Part shown: positions 6,929 through 13,234 of the stretch, piece by piece
Numbering within the stretch: position 1 is the first letter of the stretch
How the letters are laid out: the number at the start of each line of letters is the position of its first letter
DNA from: an uncultured Oscillospiraceae bacterium
GTDB lineage: Bacteria; Bacillota; Clostridia; Oscillospirales; Oscillospiraceae
DNA: 14,269 nt
NCBI GenBank assembly: GCA_934670025.1
Contig: CAKUOS010000051.1
Span: forward strand, 1-14,269
Reading direction: 5' to 3'
Position numbers and translations under genes: made by a program
Notes under the pieces: model-generated
The model's database searches: none
Seen by the model: only the letters and a program-made list of their open reading frames with translations
What the model was told of the DNA's origin: nothing

Positions 6929-7020
6929 TGTCTCCGACGGCCCAATCTTTTCCCGTGCGTGGGAAAAGATTGGGGAGAAAAGGACGCTTTTTTGCTCAGA
7001 AACCGCCATCACGTATCTTC
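6925..7020 (-). repeat. Interspersed repeat family B, copy B2 (reverse)
   Basis: The reverse complement closely matches 3391-3484, including GATACGTG, GGCGGTTTCTGAGC and CCGTCGGAGACACGTC. The stem pairs 6941-6954 with 6961-6974 (14 bp). The changes relative to B1 preserve pairing. Confidence 0.75.
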
Positions 7021-7024
7021 TCAA

Positions 7025-7056
7025 AAAAGGGACGGCCCACACGGACCGCCCCTTTT
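7025..7056 (-). terminator. Second minus-strand terminator in the convergent gap
   Basis: A 14-bp stem (7025-7038 with 7043-7056) with a 4-base loop. Its two imperfect pairs are A-C in a plus-strand transcript but U-G wobbles in a minus-strand transcript. The minus strand also exits into T6 (7023-7028). Both facts favour function on the minus strand, although it could act weakly on plus transcripts from the ATC-hydrolase-family gene. Confidence 0.5.
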
Positions 7057-7064
7057 GCCTCTCT

Positions 7065-7099
7065 AAAAAACCAAACCGCAAACTTGGTTTGCGGTTTGG
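7065..7099 (-). terminator. Terminator hairpin of repeat A5, downstream of flavodoxin
   Basis: Perfect 13-bp stem (7071-7083 with 7087-7099), 3-base loop, followed on the minus strand by T6 (7070-7065). It lies ~275 bases beyond the flavodoxin stop and is correctly oriented to end that operon's transcript. Confidence 0.65.
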
Positions 7100-7172
7100 A
7101 AAGGAAGAAACGAACTTAGAGAATAAGAAGCATCGCTTGCGATGCTTCGTTTCGGCAAGGTCGTTTCTGACG
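7065..7172 (-). repeat. Interspersed repeat family A, copy A5 (reverse)
   Basis: The reverse complement starts CGTCAGAAACGACCTTGCCG and carries both hairpins. The small one is extended to 8 bp here (AGCATCGC/GCGATGCT, 7129-7146). The large stem has CCGC/GCGG where A1 has ACGC/GCGT, a compensatory change. Confidence 0.8.
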
Positions 7173-7178
7173 CGCCCG

Positions 7179-7238
7179 CGCCTGTTGGTGATGGCGGTGT
7201 CGGTGCTCAGAAATTTGCGGCGTGCGCCTGCGGGCGCG
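7179..7238 (-). repeat. Interspersed repeat family C, copy C2 (reverse)
   Basis: The reverse complement aligns with 3264-3332 over about 60 bases with scattered substitutions. It is joined directly to an A repeat at each end, whereas C1 directly follows A2. Confidence 0.55.
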
Positions 7239-7297
7239 CGTCGGAAACGGCCTTGCCGAAACGAGTCGGCTGTAGGGGCGGACGACTCTGCCGGCCC
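7239..7297 (+). repeat. Internally deleted family A repeat
   Basis: The A head (CGTCGGAAACGGCCTTGCCG AAACGAGTC) is followed within a few bases by the A tail TGTAGGGGCGGACGACTCTG. Compared with A6, about 90 central bases including both hairpins are missing, while the ends are kept. Confidence 0.6.
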
Positions 7298-7372
7298 ACA
7301 AATCTGCTCCGTACCTTGCAGAGGCCGGTGCCTGTATCGGCCCGTTGGGCGCCATTGAATTTGCCGCAGGGA

Positions 7373-7798
7373 TTATTCTCCCAGCGTCTTGCCGAGCGCG
7401 CGGCAGGCGTCCAGCGCCGCGTCGTCGGGCGCTTCGCAGCAGATAACGCTCTCACACGCGAGCACGAGACCGCCGTCGCGGCAGTCGGCCTCCCACGTGC
7501 GCATCCATTCGCCGTCGCCCCAGCCGTAGGAGCCGAACAGCGCCACCGGCTTGCCGCCGAGCTGCTGCTTGCACGCGGCGAACATCGGCGCATATTCCGT
7601 CTCCTCGATCGTCTCTTCGCCCATCGCCGGGCAGCCGAACGCCACCGCATCGAGCGCGCCGACCTTTGCCGCGTCGACCTCGTCGGGCGTCAGCATCATC
7701 GCGTCCGCGCCGGCATTCTTCATGCCCTCGAGCACCGCATTGGCCATCGCCTCCGTGTTGCCCGTGCCGCTCCAGTAGATCACAGCTGTCTTTTTCAT
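7373..7798 (-). CDS. Flavodoxin
   Basis: 141-residue short-chain flavodoxin, a soluble FMN electron carrier that can replace ferredoxin when iron is scarce. The FMN-phosphate loop is SGTGNTE (10-16) after strand TAVIYW. Isoalloxazine-binding loops are GCPAMGEETIEETE (55-68) and GSYGWGDGEWM (89-99), both typical of clostridial flavodoxins. The length is normal for the family. The start at 7798 has AAAGGA upstream on the minus strand. It is the second gene of an operon, 53 bases after the DUF3793 gene, and the shared promoter bears two operator copies. This fits control by a metal- or redox-sensing repressor, although no regulator gene is in the window. Confidence 0.93.
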   Translation of the reverse strand: MKKTAVIYWSGTGNTEAMANAVLEGMKNAGADAMMLTPDEVDAAKVGALDAVAFGCPAMGEETIEETEYAPMFAACKQQLGGKPVALFGSYGWGDGEWMRTWEADCRDGGLVLACESVICCEAPDDAALDACRALGKTLGE

Positions 7799-7851
7799 AA
7801 ATTCTGTTTCCTTTCTGTGTATATATCAAATTTTTGCATGGTTTTCGTGTT

Positions 7852-8403
7852 TCAGGCCGATACGGCCAGCCGTTCGACGGACGAGCCCGCGCGCCAGAGT
7901 CTGCAATACAGCTCCGTACACGAGCGGTACTTTGCGAACTGACGCTTTGCGGCGGCTTCATCGCCGTAGACCTTCCATGTGCCGACGCACTTGAAATCCG
8001 CCGCGTGGTGCTCCATGAATCCGCGCACGTCCTCGGGGGGGTAGCTGAGGAACAGGCCGATCTCGTGCGGGAATTCCGCCGCCGCGCGCAGCCGGCGGAT
8101 CAATCCGCCGAGACACCGCGCACACGAAGTGCAGTCATAGCCGGCCTCGCGCAAAAGCGCCGCCGCATCCCGGTCGGCCAGATCGCTCCGGAGTCTTGCC
8201 GGGCGGTAGAGGTACAGCAGCGCCCGGCCGCCGCCGACGCGCATCGGCAGCAGACACAGACCCTTCGGCGCGAGCCTGCGGTTGAGCTCCCGGATCTGGC
8301 GCATCAGCGCCGCGCGGTCGCGGCAGTCGCAGGAAAACAGATTTCCCGTCTTGATCCCGGCCAATGTCGGCGCGCATTGCCGCACCAGCAGCTCTTCTGA
8401 CAT
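7852..8403 (-). CDS. DUF3793 family protein
   Basis: 183 residues matching DUF3793, a family of unknown function in Clostridia. Recognisable blocks are CAPTLAGIKTGNLFSC (10-25), LNRRLAPKGLCLLP, GRALLYLYRP (59-68), FPHEIGLFLSYPPEDVRGF (111-129), VGTWKVYGDE (140-149) and a final RSCTELY. Cysteines are frequent (10, 25, 27, 50, 91, 94, 97, 139, 162, 167), including a CTSCARC cluster at 91-97 that could bind metal. No membrane segment is seen. A strong AAGGAGG site precedes ATG. It is the first gene of the operon with flavodoxin. From general knowledge the family is often found near flavodoxin or iron-uptake genes; its biochemical role is not known. Confidence 0.88.
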   Translation of the reverse strand: MSEELLVRQCAPTLAGIKTGNLFSCDCRDRAALMRQIRELNRRLAPKGLCLLPMRVGGGRALLYLYRPARLRSDLADRDAAALLREAGYDCTSCARCLGGLIRRLRAAAEFPHEIGLFLSYPPEDVRGFMEHHAADFKCVGTWKVYGDEAAAKRQFAKYRSCTELYCRLWRAGSSVERLAVSA

Positions 8404-8502
8404 TCGGAAGTCCTCCTTTTTGCCGGTTTCCCGGTGCTGTGACCGCAGCTCCGGGTTTCGGATACACCCTAGTTTCCGCGGAAAGCAGCGGCGTTATCCA
8501 TC

Positions 8503-8520
8503 GGTTAGAGATATCTAACC
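8503..8520 (-). promoter_or_regulatory. Palindromic operator, site 3 (GGTTAGA-N4-TCTAACC)
   Basis: Perfect 7-base arms around GATA; the palindrome extends by one C/G pair at each end (8502, 8521). It lies within the transcribed leader of the DUF3793 gene, about 65 bp downstream of the promoter-proximal copy. Confidence 0.7.
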
Positions 8521-8567
8521 GACGCGTTGTTTGAAACGCCTTCCAGAAGGAAAGGCGTCCGGATTTG

Positions 8568-8585
8568 AGTTAGAGATATATAACT
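8568..8585 (-). promoter_or_regulatory. Palindromic operator, site 2 (AGTTAGA-N4-TATAACT)
   Basis: Same size and centre (GATA) as the 8503 site, with one arm mismatch. It sits at the predicted transcription start, immediately after the -10 box on the minus strand, a classic repressor position. Confidence 0.65.
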
Positions 8586-8591
8586 ACACGC

Positions 8592-8620
8592 ATCATACCA
8601 AAACTCCCGTCGCTTGTCAA
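8592..8620 (-). promoter_or_regulatory. Sigma-A type promoter of the DUF3793-flavodoxin operon
   Basis: On the minus strand TTGACA (8620-8615), a 17-base spacer and TATGAT (8597-8592): a perfect -35 and a 5/6 -10 at ideal spacing. Transcription should begin near 8585, inside operator site 2, leaving a leader of about 180 bases before the ATG. Confidence 0.8.
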
Positions 8621-8636
8621 GCCCCCAATTGCGTCG

Positions 8637-8790
8637 CGTCGGAAACGACCTCGACGGAACGAATCATCGCGGAGCGATGCTTCTTATCCTCTGAGCTCGT
8701 TTCCTCCTTTCCAAACCGCAAACCAAGTTTGCGGTTTGGTTTTGAGAAGACTTCCAAGAGAGGTGTAGGGGCCGACGGCTCTGCTGGCCC
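8637..8790 (+). repeat. Interspersed repeat family A, copy A6 (full length)
   Basis: Head CGTCGGAAACGACCTCGACG, small hairpin ATCGC-GGA-GCGAT, and large 13-bp stem (8711-8723 with 8727-8739) followed by TTTT. The tail TGTAGGGGCCGACGGCTCTG is shared with A1 and the deleted copy at 7239. No plus-strand gene lies upstream, so it has no obvious terminator role here. Confidence 0.8.
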
Positions 8791-8799
8791 GACCGCTCC

Positions 8800-8836
8800 G
8801 TCAGCTTCGCTGACACCTCCCCTTCACAAGGGGAGG
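8800..8836. repeat. Two-hairpin unit after repeat A6
   Basis: Two hairpins lie side by side: GTCAGC-TTC-GCTGAC (8800-8814) and a 9-bp stem 8816-8824 with 8828-8836. Units of this look are, from general memory, widely scattered in gut Firmicutes genomes. It lies ~45 bases beyond the end of the ECF operon and could help end or stabilise its transcript, but no T-run follows on the minus strand. Confidence 0.45.
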
Positions 8837-8882
8837 CTTTGGATGGCACATTGGCCCCGACAGGTCCGGCTCTTTGGGATCG

Positions 8883-11510
8883 TCACTCCGCCAGACCGTA
8901 TTTTGTCTTGATGCGGTCTAACTTTTCCAGCATCGGTTCCGCGCCGAGCCAGAGGAAGAAGAACGTGCCGATGGCGCGGACAAGATCGATGGGTACGCCG
9001 GTGAGGTAGTAGCTCTTGATGATGTTCCAGTTGATCGTGTGCGCCCACATGAGTGCCGACGCGGGGTTCATAATGCCGCCGTAGACGACGGTGGACGCGA
9101 TCACGCCGAAGATGCAAAGGCTGATACGGGAGCGTCGGAGAACGCCCTTGCGGTACAGGACACCCGCAAGCCAGCCGATGATGCCCATGGCAAACATCTG
9201 CCACGGCGTCCATTGCCCTTGCGAGAACAGCATATTGGACACCAGCATCGTCATGGCTCCGACGAGGAATCCGGTTTCGCCGCCGAAGGCCACGCCCGCC
9301 AGAATCGTCATGGCAACGACCGGCTTGAACTCCGGCAGCATGAAGAACGCAGCGCGTCCTGCCACATTCAGCGCAACGAGCACGGCAATCAAAACCAGCT
9401 CCCGTGCCTGCGGCTTTCTGCCCTCGAAAATGAGGAAAAACGGCAGCATACATTCCAGCAAAATGAGCAGCGAAATGAAGTAGTATTTCCGCCCGTCGAA
9501 GTAATACACGCCAACAAACAGCGTCAGCGGAATGAGCAGAAGAATCAAAAGCGTCGCAACCACAGTGCGCTTTTGCAGTTTCCGTTTTTCAACTGGCGTC
9601 TGGATGAGGTAGTCCGGGCGCTCGGCTTTGTGGCTCACGGACAGCGCAAAGACGAGCATGGATATGAGCATCACGCCGTAGAGCTTCAGCTGGTCGCCCG
9701 CGAGTGCCGTCAAGCCCTCGGCGGTCACGAGCTTTGTCAGGTCGGTGACGTTGAGTGTCTGGATGATTAAGACCAGCGATACGATTCCCGACACGGCGGC
9801 AAGGAGCTTGCGCCAGACAGGCAGTTTCTTCGCGGCTGCTTTTTCAGCTTTCGGTTCAGGCAGCACACGCGCATACTGCGGCAATTCCGGTTCCGGTTCG
9901 ACCGCGCCGCCGCACGCCGCGATCACGTCCTCGGGCGTGACAGCTTCTGGCAGCACGTCGCGGGCAATGCGGTTTGCGGCGGTCGTATAGAAGCTGTTGC
10001 CCGAGAAAAACGTCTTTGGCTCAGCTTCTGTGACGATATTTCCGTCGAAGAACAAGGCGCACCGGTCGGCGTATTTCGCGCAGAACTCGATGTCGTGGCT
10101 TACCATTAAAATCGCCACACCGGACGCTTGCAGCGCACGCAGGATTTGCCCGAACGTCTGCTTAAACTCCGCGTCCAAACCCTTCGTCGGTTCGTCCAGA
10201 AGGAGAATATTGGGGTTTAACAGAAGGATTTTTGCCAGCGCCGCACGCTGCTGTTCGCCGCCGGATAGGTCGTAGGGATGGCGGTCAAGCAGCTCTGCCA
10301 ATTTACAAAGCGATACAACCTGCGCCAGCCGTTCAGACTTCCGCTCCGCTTTTGGAAGAATCTCCAACAAATCCTCGCGGACAGTGGATTTGACGAACAG
10401 CGCCTGCGGATTTTGGGGCAGCATACCAACAGAACCGCTGATATGGAGTTCGCCGCGATAGGCTTTCCGCAAGCCGGCAAGCAGCCGCATGGACGTCGTT
10501 TTGCCCGTGCCGTTGCCGCCAAGCAGGGTCAGAAATTCGCCCTTGTGCAGCTCCAAGGACAAGCCTTTCACGACATCCGGAGAATCTTGCTCATACTTGA
10601 ACCACAATTCCTGCGCCGAGACAACGGTTTCGCCGTTTGGCGCAGGTTTTTCTTCATTCGGAACTGCCTGTAATTCATGCGTTTTTGCGTAATCCAGCAG
10701 CCAGTTCCGTCCGTCGCAGACGGAGATGGGGCAAGTCGCTTTGGAATCCGTTGCACTCCAGATGCGCATGGCGGCGGGCATCGCTAAATACATCGCGCTG
10801 CCGCGGTCCTTTAATTCCGCGCCTACGTCCGCGGGCGTGCCGGTGCAAAGGAGCCTGCCTTTGTCCATCACGGCCACGCGCGACGCGAAGCCGAACGCTT
10901 CTTCCAGCCGATGCTCCGTCAGAATGATCGTCGTGCCAAGTTCGCGGTTGATCTTGCCGAGGGTGGCAAGAAAATCCGACGCGGCAATGGGGTCGAGCTG
11001 GCTCGTCGGCTCGTCGAGGATCAGCACCTTCGGCTGCAAAACCATGACCGACGCGAGGTTCAGCAGCTGCTTTTGACCGCCCGAAAGCGCCGTGACCGGC
11101 TTATAGAACCACGTCTGGATACCGAAGAACGATGCCATTTCCGCAACGCGGCGGCGAATCGTCGGCGTGTCATAGCCGAGGGATTCCAAGCCGAAGGCAA
11201 GCTCGTGCCAGACCTTATCCGTGACGATCTGATTCTCCGGGCTTTGCTGCACAAAGCCGATCTTCTCGGCCTGTTCGCGCTGGGATAGCTCGTCGAGCTT
11301 CTTTCCGTCAAACAGAATTTCTCCCGAACGTCTGCCGTGCGGCGCGAGAACGGTTTTCAGCTGCCGCAGCAGCGTACTTTTGCCGCAGCCCGAAGGGCCG
11401 CAGAGAACCAGAAACTCGCCCGGTCGGACGGACAATGACAAATCGGAAATTGCGTTCTTCACTTGTTCCGGGTACGCAAAATTCAGGTTTTGGATTGTAA
11501 AGACGTCCAC
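8883..11510 (-). CDS. ECF transporter fusion: two EcfA ATPase domains plus membrane S component
   Basis: 875-residue fusion. ABC domain 1 (about 3-235): Walker A GPSGCGKST (38-46), LSGGQKQ (142-148), VLILDEP (162-168), switch H200. ABC domain 2 (about 295-505): GGNGTGKTT (331-339), LSGGEQQR (415-422), ILLLDEP (435-441), H472. After a Pro/Glu/Ala-rich linker (535-562) come about four membrane segments (565-695), then about six more (703-860) that look like an ECF S component, including AFGGETGFLVGA and WTPWQMFAMGIIGWLAG. It should combine both motor ATPases with the substrate-binding subunit. The GTG start at 11510 has AAAGGAGG just upstream and overlaps ecfT by 28 bases. The substrate is inferred from neighbours to be a corrinoid; other vitamins are possible. 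Confidence 0.85.
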   Translation of the reverse strand: MDVFTIQNLNFAYPEQVKNAISDLSLSVRPGEFLVLCGPSGCGKSTLLRQLKTVLAPHGRRSGEILFDGKKLDELSQREQAEKIGFVQQSPENQIVTDKVWHELAFGLESLGYDTPTIRRRVAEMASFFGIQTWFYKPVTALSGGQKQLLNLASVMVLQPKVLILDEPTSQLDPIAASDFLATLGKINRELGTTIILTEHRLEEAFGFASRVAVMDKGRLLCTGTPADVGAELKDRGSAMYLAMPAAMRIWSATDSKATCPISVCDGRNWLLDYAKTHELQAVPNEEKPAPNGETVVSAQELWFKYEQDSPDVVKGLSLELHKGEFLTLLGGNGTGKTTSMRLLAGLRKAYRGELHISGSVGMLPQNPQALFVKSTVREDLLEILPKAERKSERLAQVVSLCKLAELLDRHPYDLSGGEQQRAALAKILLLNPNILLLDEPTKGLDAEFKQTFGQILRALQASGVAILMVSHDIEFCAKYADRCALFFDGNIVTEAEPKTFFSGNSFYTTAANRIARDVLPEAVTPEDVIAACGGAVEPEPELPQYARVLPEPKAEKAAAKKLPVWRKLLAAVSGIVSLVLIIQTLNVTDLTKLVTAEGLTALAGDQLKLYGVMLISMLVFALSVSHKAERPDYLIQTPVEKRKLQKRTVVATLLILLLIPLTLFVGVYYFDGRKYYFISLLILLECMLPFFLIFEGRKPQARELVLIAVLVALNVAGRAAFFMLPEFKPVVAMTILAGVAFGGETGFLVGAMTMLVSNMLFSQGQWTPWQMFAMGIIGWLAGVLYRKGVLRRSRISLCIFGVIASTVVYGGIMNPASALMWAHTINWNIIKSYYLTGVPIDLVRAIGTFFFLWLGAEPMLEKLDRIKTKYGLAE

Positions 11511-12379
11511 TGCCTGTCCTCCTTTCGGTCGAGAATCACCGGTGTCAGCACCAGCGCAAGGTAAACGAGCATAAAGCTCACGGTCAGGGGCGTCCATGCG
11601 GCGGTTTTGACGGTCGGATAGTACCGGAAGTACGTTCCTCCCGCTATCCAACCGGAAATCAGATACGCGCCGCAGAAGATGAGCCACGCGAGCGCGGCCT
11701 TGTCGCGGTCATCAAAACGATAGATGGAAAATGCTGTGCGTCCGGGCAGACCGTAGCCTCGCGAGCGCATGGAATCTGCCGTTTCGATTGCATTTTCCAA
11801 GCTCCATGTGACCATGATGGAGAAGATTTTGACGGCGTTGCCGACGCGCCGAATCACGCTGCCGGTTTTCGTGTCGCGCCCGATACACGCCTGCGCTTCG
11901 GAGACAACTTCCATCTGTGATTTGAACTTCGGAATGAAGCGGAGCGCCATAGAGAGGACGAGGGACAGGGCGGGGATCATGCGCCCGAACAGGTACACGA
12001 ATTTATCTGAGGTCATCACGTCGTTGTAGCTCGAAAACCAGAGTACGACGCTTGCCAGCATGACCGCTGCGGCCACGCCGTACAGGATGGATTCCAGCGT
12101 CAAGGGGTTGCCGCTCGGCAGATACGTCAGCATCGTTTGCCCCTCGTGGTTAAACGCGGGGTTGACCAGCGCGGCGATCACCGTCATGGGGAGAAGACCC
12201 ATGACGGCGAAGCGCACCGCTTTTCTGCCCTTGAGATAGATGTCATACGCCAGCGCGCCGGTCAGCGAGATCGCCAGATAGACCGGGTGCATTAAGCACA
12301 TGGATAGTAAGAGAACCAGCGCGTAGTACAGGAAATTGATAATGGGATGATACCCCGAAAAAGCGTCTTTGTTTTTCAT
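11483..12379 (-). CDS. ecfT: ECF transporter transmembrane component EcfT (CbiQ family)
   Basis: 298-residue scaffold membrane protein that couples the EcfA ATPases to the S component. Hydrophobic segments lie near 13-28, 33-46, 55-72, 98-116, 228-247 and 264-282. The two coupling motifs are SMALRFIPKF (143-152) and ADSMRSRGYG (201-210), the latter the Ala-Arg-Gly-type motif that contacts the ATPases. The start codon overlaps the DUF4430 gene's stop by one base (TGATG), and its own end overlaps the fused ATPase gene by 28 bases, so the operon is translationally coupled. All ECF parts are together, suggesting a dedicated (group I) importer. Confidence 0.88.
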   Translation of the reverse strand: MKNKDAFSGYHPIINFLYYALVLLLSMCLMHPVYLAISLTGALAYDIYLKGRKAVRFAVMGLLPMTVIAALVNPAFNHEGQTMLTYLPSGNPLTLESILYGVAAAVMLASVVLWFSSYNDVMTSDKFVYLFGRMIPALSLVLSMALRFIPKFKSQMEVVSEAQACIGRDTKTGSVIRRVGNAVKIFSIMVTWSLENAIETADSMRSRGYGLPGRTAFSIYRFDDRDKAALAWLIFCGAYLISGWIAGGTYFRYYPTVKTAAWTPLTVSFMLVYLALVLTPVILDRKEDRQWTSLQSKT

Positions 12380-13233
12380 CAGCCGCCCGTTGCGTAGCCG
12401 CCGCCTACATCATCTCCGAGGTCGCAGGTATAGACCCACTCGATCACGTCGCCGTCCTGGAGCAGATAGCGGCTGCATCCGTAATTCGGGAACCAGTCAT
12501 TGACACGATACATCCAACCGGATTCATTGCCGACGTCGAACTCATAGAGGTTGTGGATGCCCTCGATGTACGCGGAGTTGTAGACCGGCGTGTTGGAAAA
12601 CTCCATGTGGATGCCCTGCTGCTTGCACGTTCTTTGCAGGACGTTGAAGACGCTCTCGCCCGCGTAGAATGTGACGGTCATCGGCTCCAAAATCCAGCCG
12701 TTTTCCGGAACCAGCTCCCACTTTTCCGGGTCGCAGAGTTCCTGATTGTCGAGAATCGTGGCGCAGGAGATGGAGAGCGTGCAGGTGTATGATGCGTCGC
12801 CGATCTCCACGTCCTCCGGTTCGACGGGCGCGGGTTTGCCCTCCGGTACGGGGTCGGTCAGATACTTGTCCTTGCCCGTGCCGGTGTCGATCATCATACC
12901 GTTGATCTCTTCATACTCGCCGGTCGCACCGGCGCCCATTTCCGCCGGGGTAGGGAACTCCTGCGGTTCGGCGGGTTCTTCCGGTGCTTCATCCGCGGGC
13001 GCGGGCGTTTCTTCGGTGGGAACCGGGTCTTCGGCGGGGTCTGGTTCCTGCACAGGTTCGGGTTCCTGCGCGGGCTGCGCCGGGGCTTCTGCCGGGGCAG
13101 AGACGGTGGGCTGTTCAGCCGGGTCTTTCTGCTTCGGCATATTCCGGTCGCCGAGGAAAAACGCGGCGACAAGCACCAGTACGATCAGAACCGGCGCAAT
13201 GATTTTCCATTTGTTTTTCTGCCAAAATGTCAT
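12379..13233 (-). CDS. Membrane-anchored DUF4430 (transcobalamin-like C-terminal domain) protein
   Basis: 284 residues. A single N-terminal membrane anchor (about 11-27, preceded by Lys residues) is followed by a Pro/Glu/Ala-rich spacer (34-97) suited to crossing the cell wall, then a linker and a DUF4430 domain (about 148-272) with AGESVFNVLQRTC, NLYEFDVGNESGWMYRVNDW and LLQDGDVIEWVYTCDLG. DUF4430 corresponds to the C-terminal cobalamin-binding domain of intrinsic factor and transcobalamin. It is probably displayed outside the membrane as a ligand-capture protein for the ECF importer encoded next. The ATG lies one base after the upstream stop, with GGAG inside that gene. Binding of cobalamin is inferred, not shown. 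Confidence 0.82.
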   Translation of the reverse strand: MTFWQKNKWKIIAPVLIVLVLVAAFFLGDRNMPKQKDPAEQPTVSAPAEAPAQPAQEPEPVQEPDPAEDPVPTEETPAPADEAPEEPAEPQEFPTPAEMGAGATGEYEEINGMMIDTGTGKDKYLTDPVPEGKPAPVEPEDVEIGDASYTCTLSISCATILDNQELCDPEKWELVPENGWILEPMTVTFYAGESVFNVLQRTCKQQGIHMEFSNTPVYNSAYIEGIHNLYEFDVGNESGWMYRVNDWFPNYGCSRYLLQDGDVIEWVYTCDLGDDVGGGYATGG

Positions 13234-13234
13234 A

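Larger units (their letters stand above)
6864..7372. other. Gene-free, repeat-filled gap between convergent genes
   Basis: About 510 bases between the ATC-hydrolase-family gene (+) and flavodoxin (-). They hold a deleted A repeat, B2, a terminator, A5, C2 and another deleted A repeat. I see nothing further in 7298-7372, and no convincing gene. Confidence 0.7.
8404..8882. other. Gap with promoter, operators and repeats between DUF3793 and the ECF operon
   Basis: About 480 bases. From left to right: the long DUF3793 leader, operator 3 (8503), a small hairpin (8536-8542 with 8552-8558), operator 2 (8568), the minus-strand promoter (8592-8620), repeat A6 and a two-hairpin unit. No gene was recognised. 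Confidence 0.7.

Noticed and set aside
7834..8400. Plus-strand open frame opposite the DUF3793 gene
   Set aside because: It has no family match and no ribosome site. The opposite strand carries the DUF3793 blocks with a strong ribosome site and promoter.
11511..11687. Longer N-terminus for the EcfA fusion protein
   Set aside because: The extra 59 residues overlap the end of ecfT in another frame and look random. GTG at 11510 with AAAGGAGG gives the normal start of an ABC domain.
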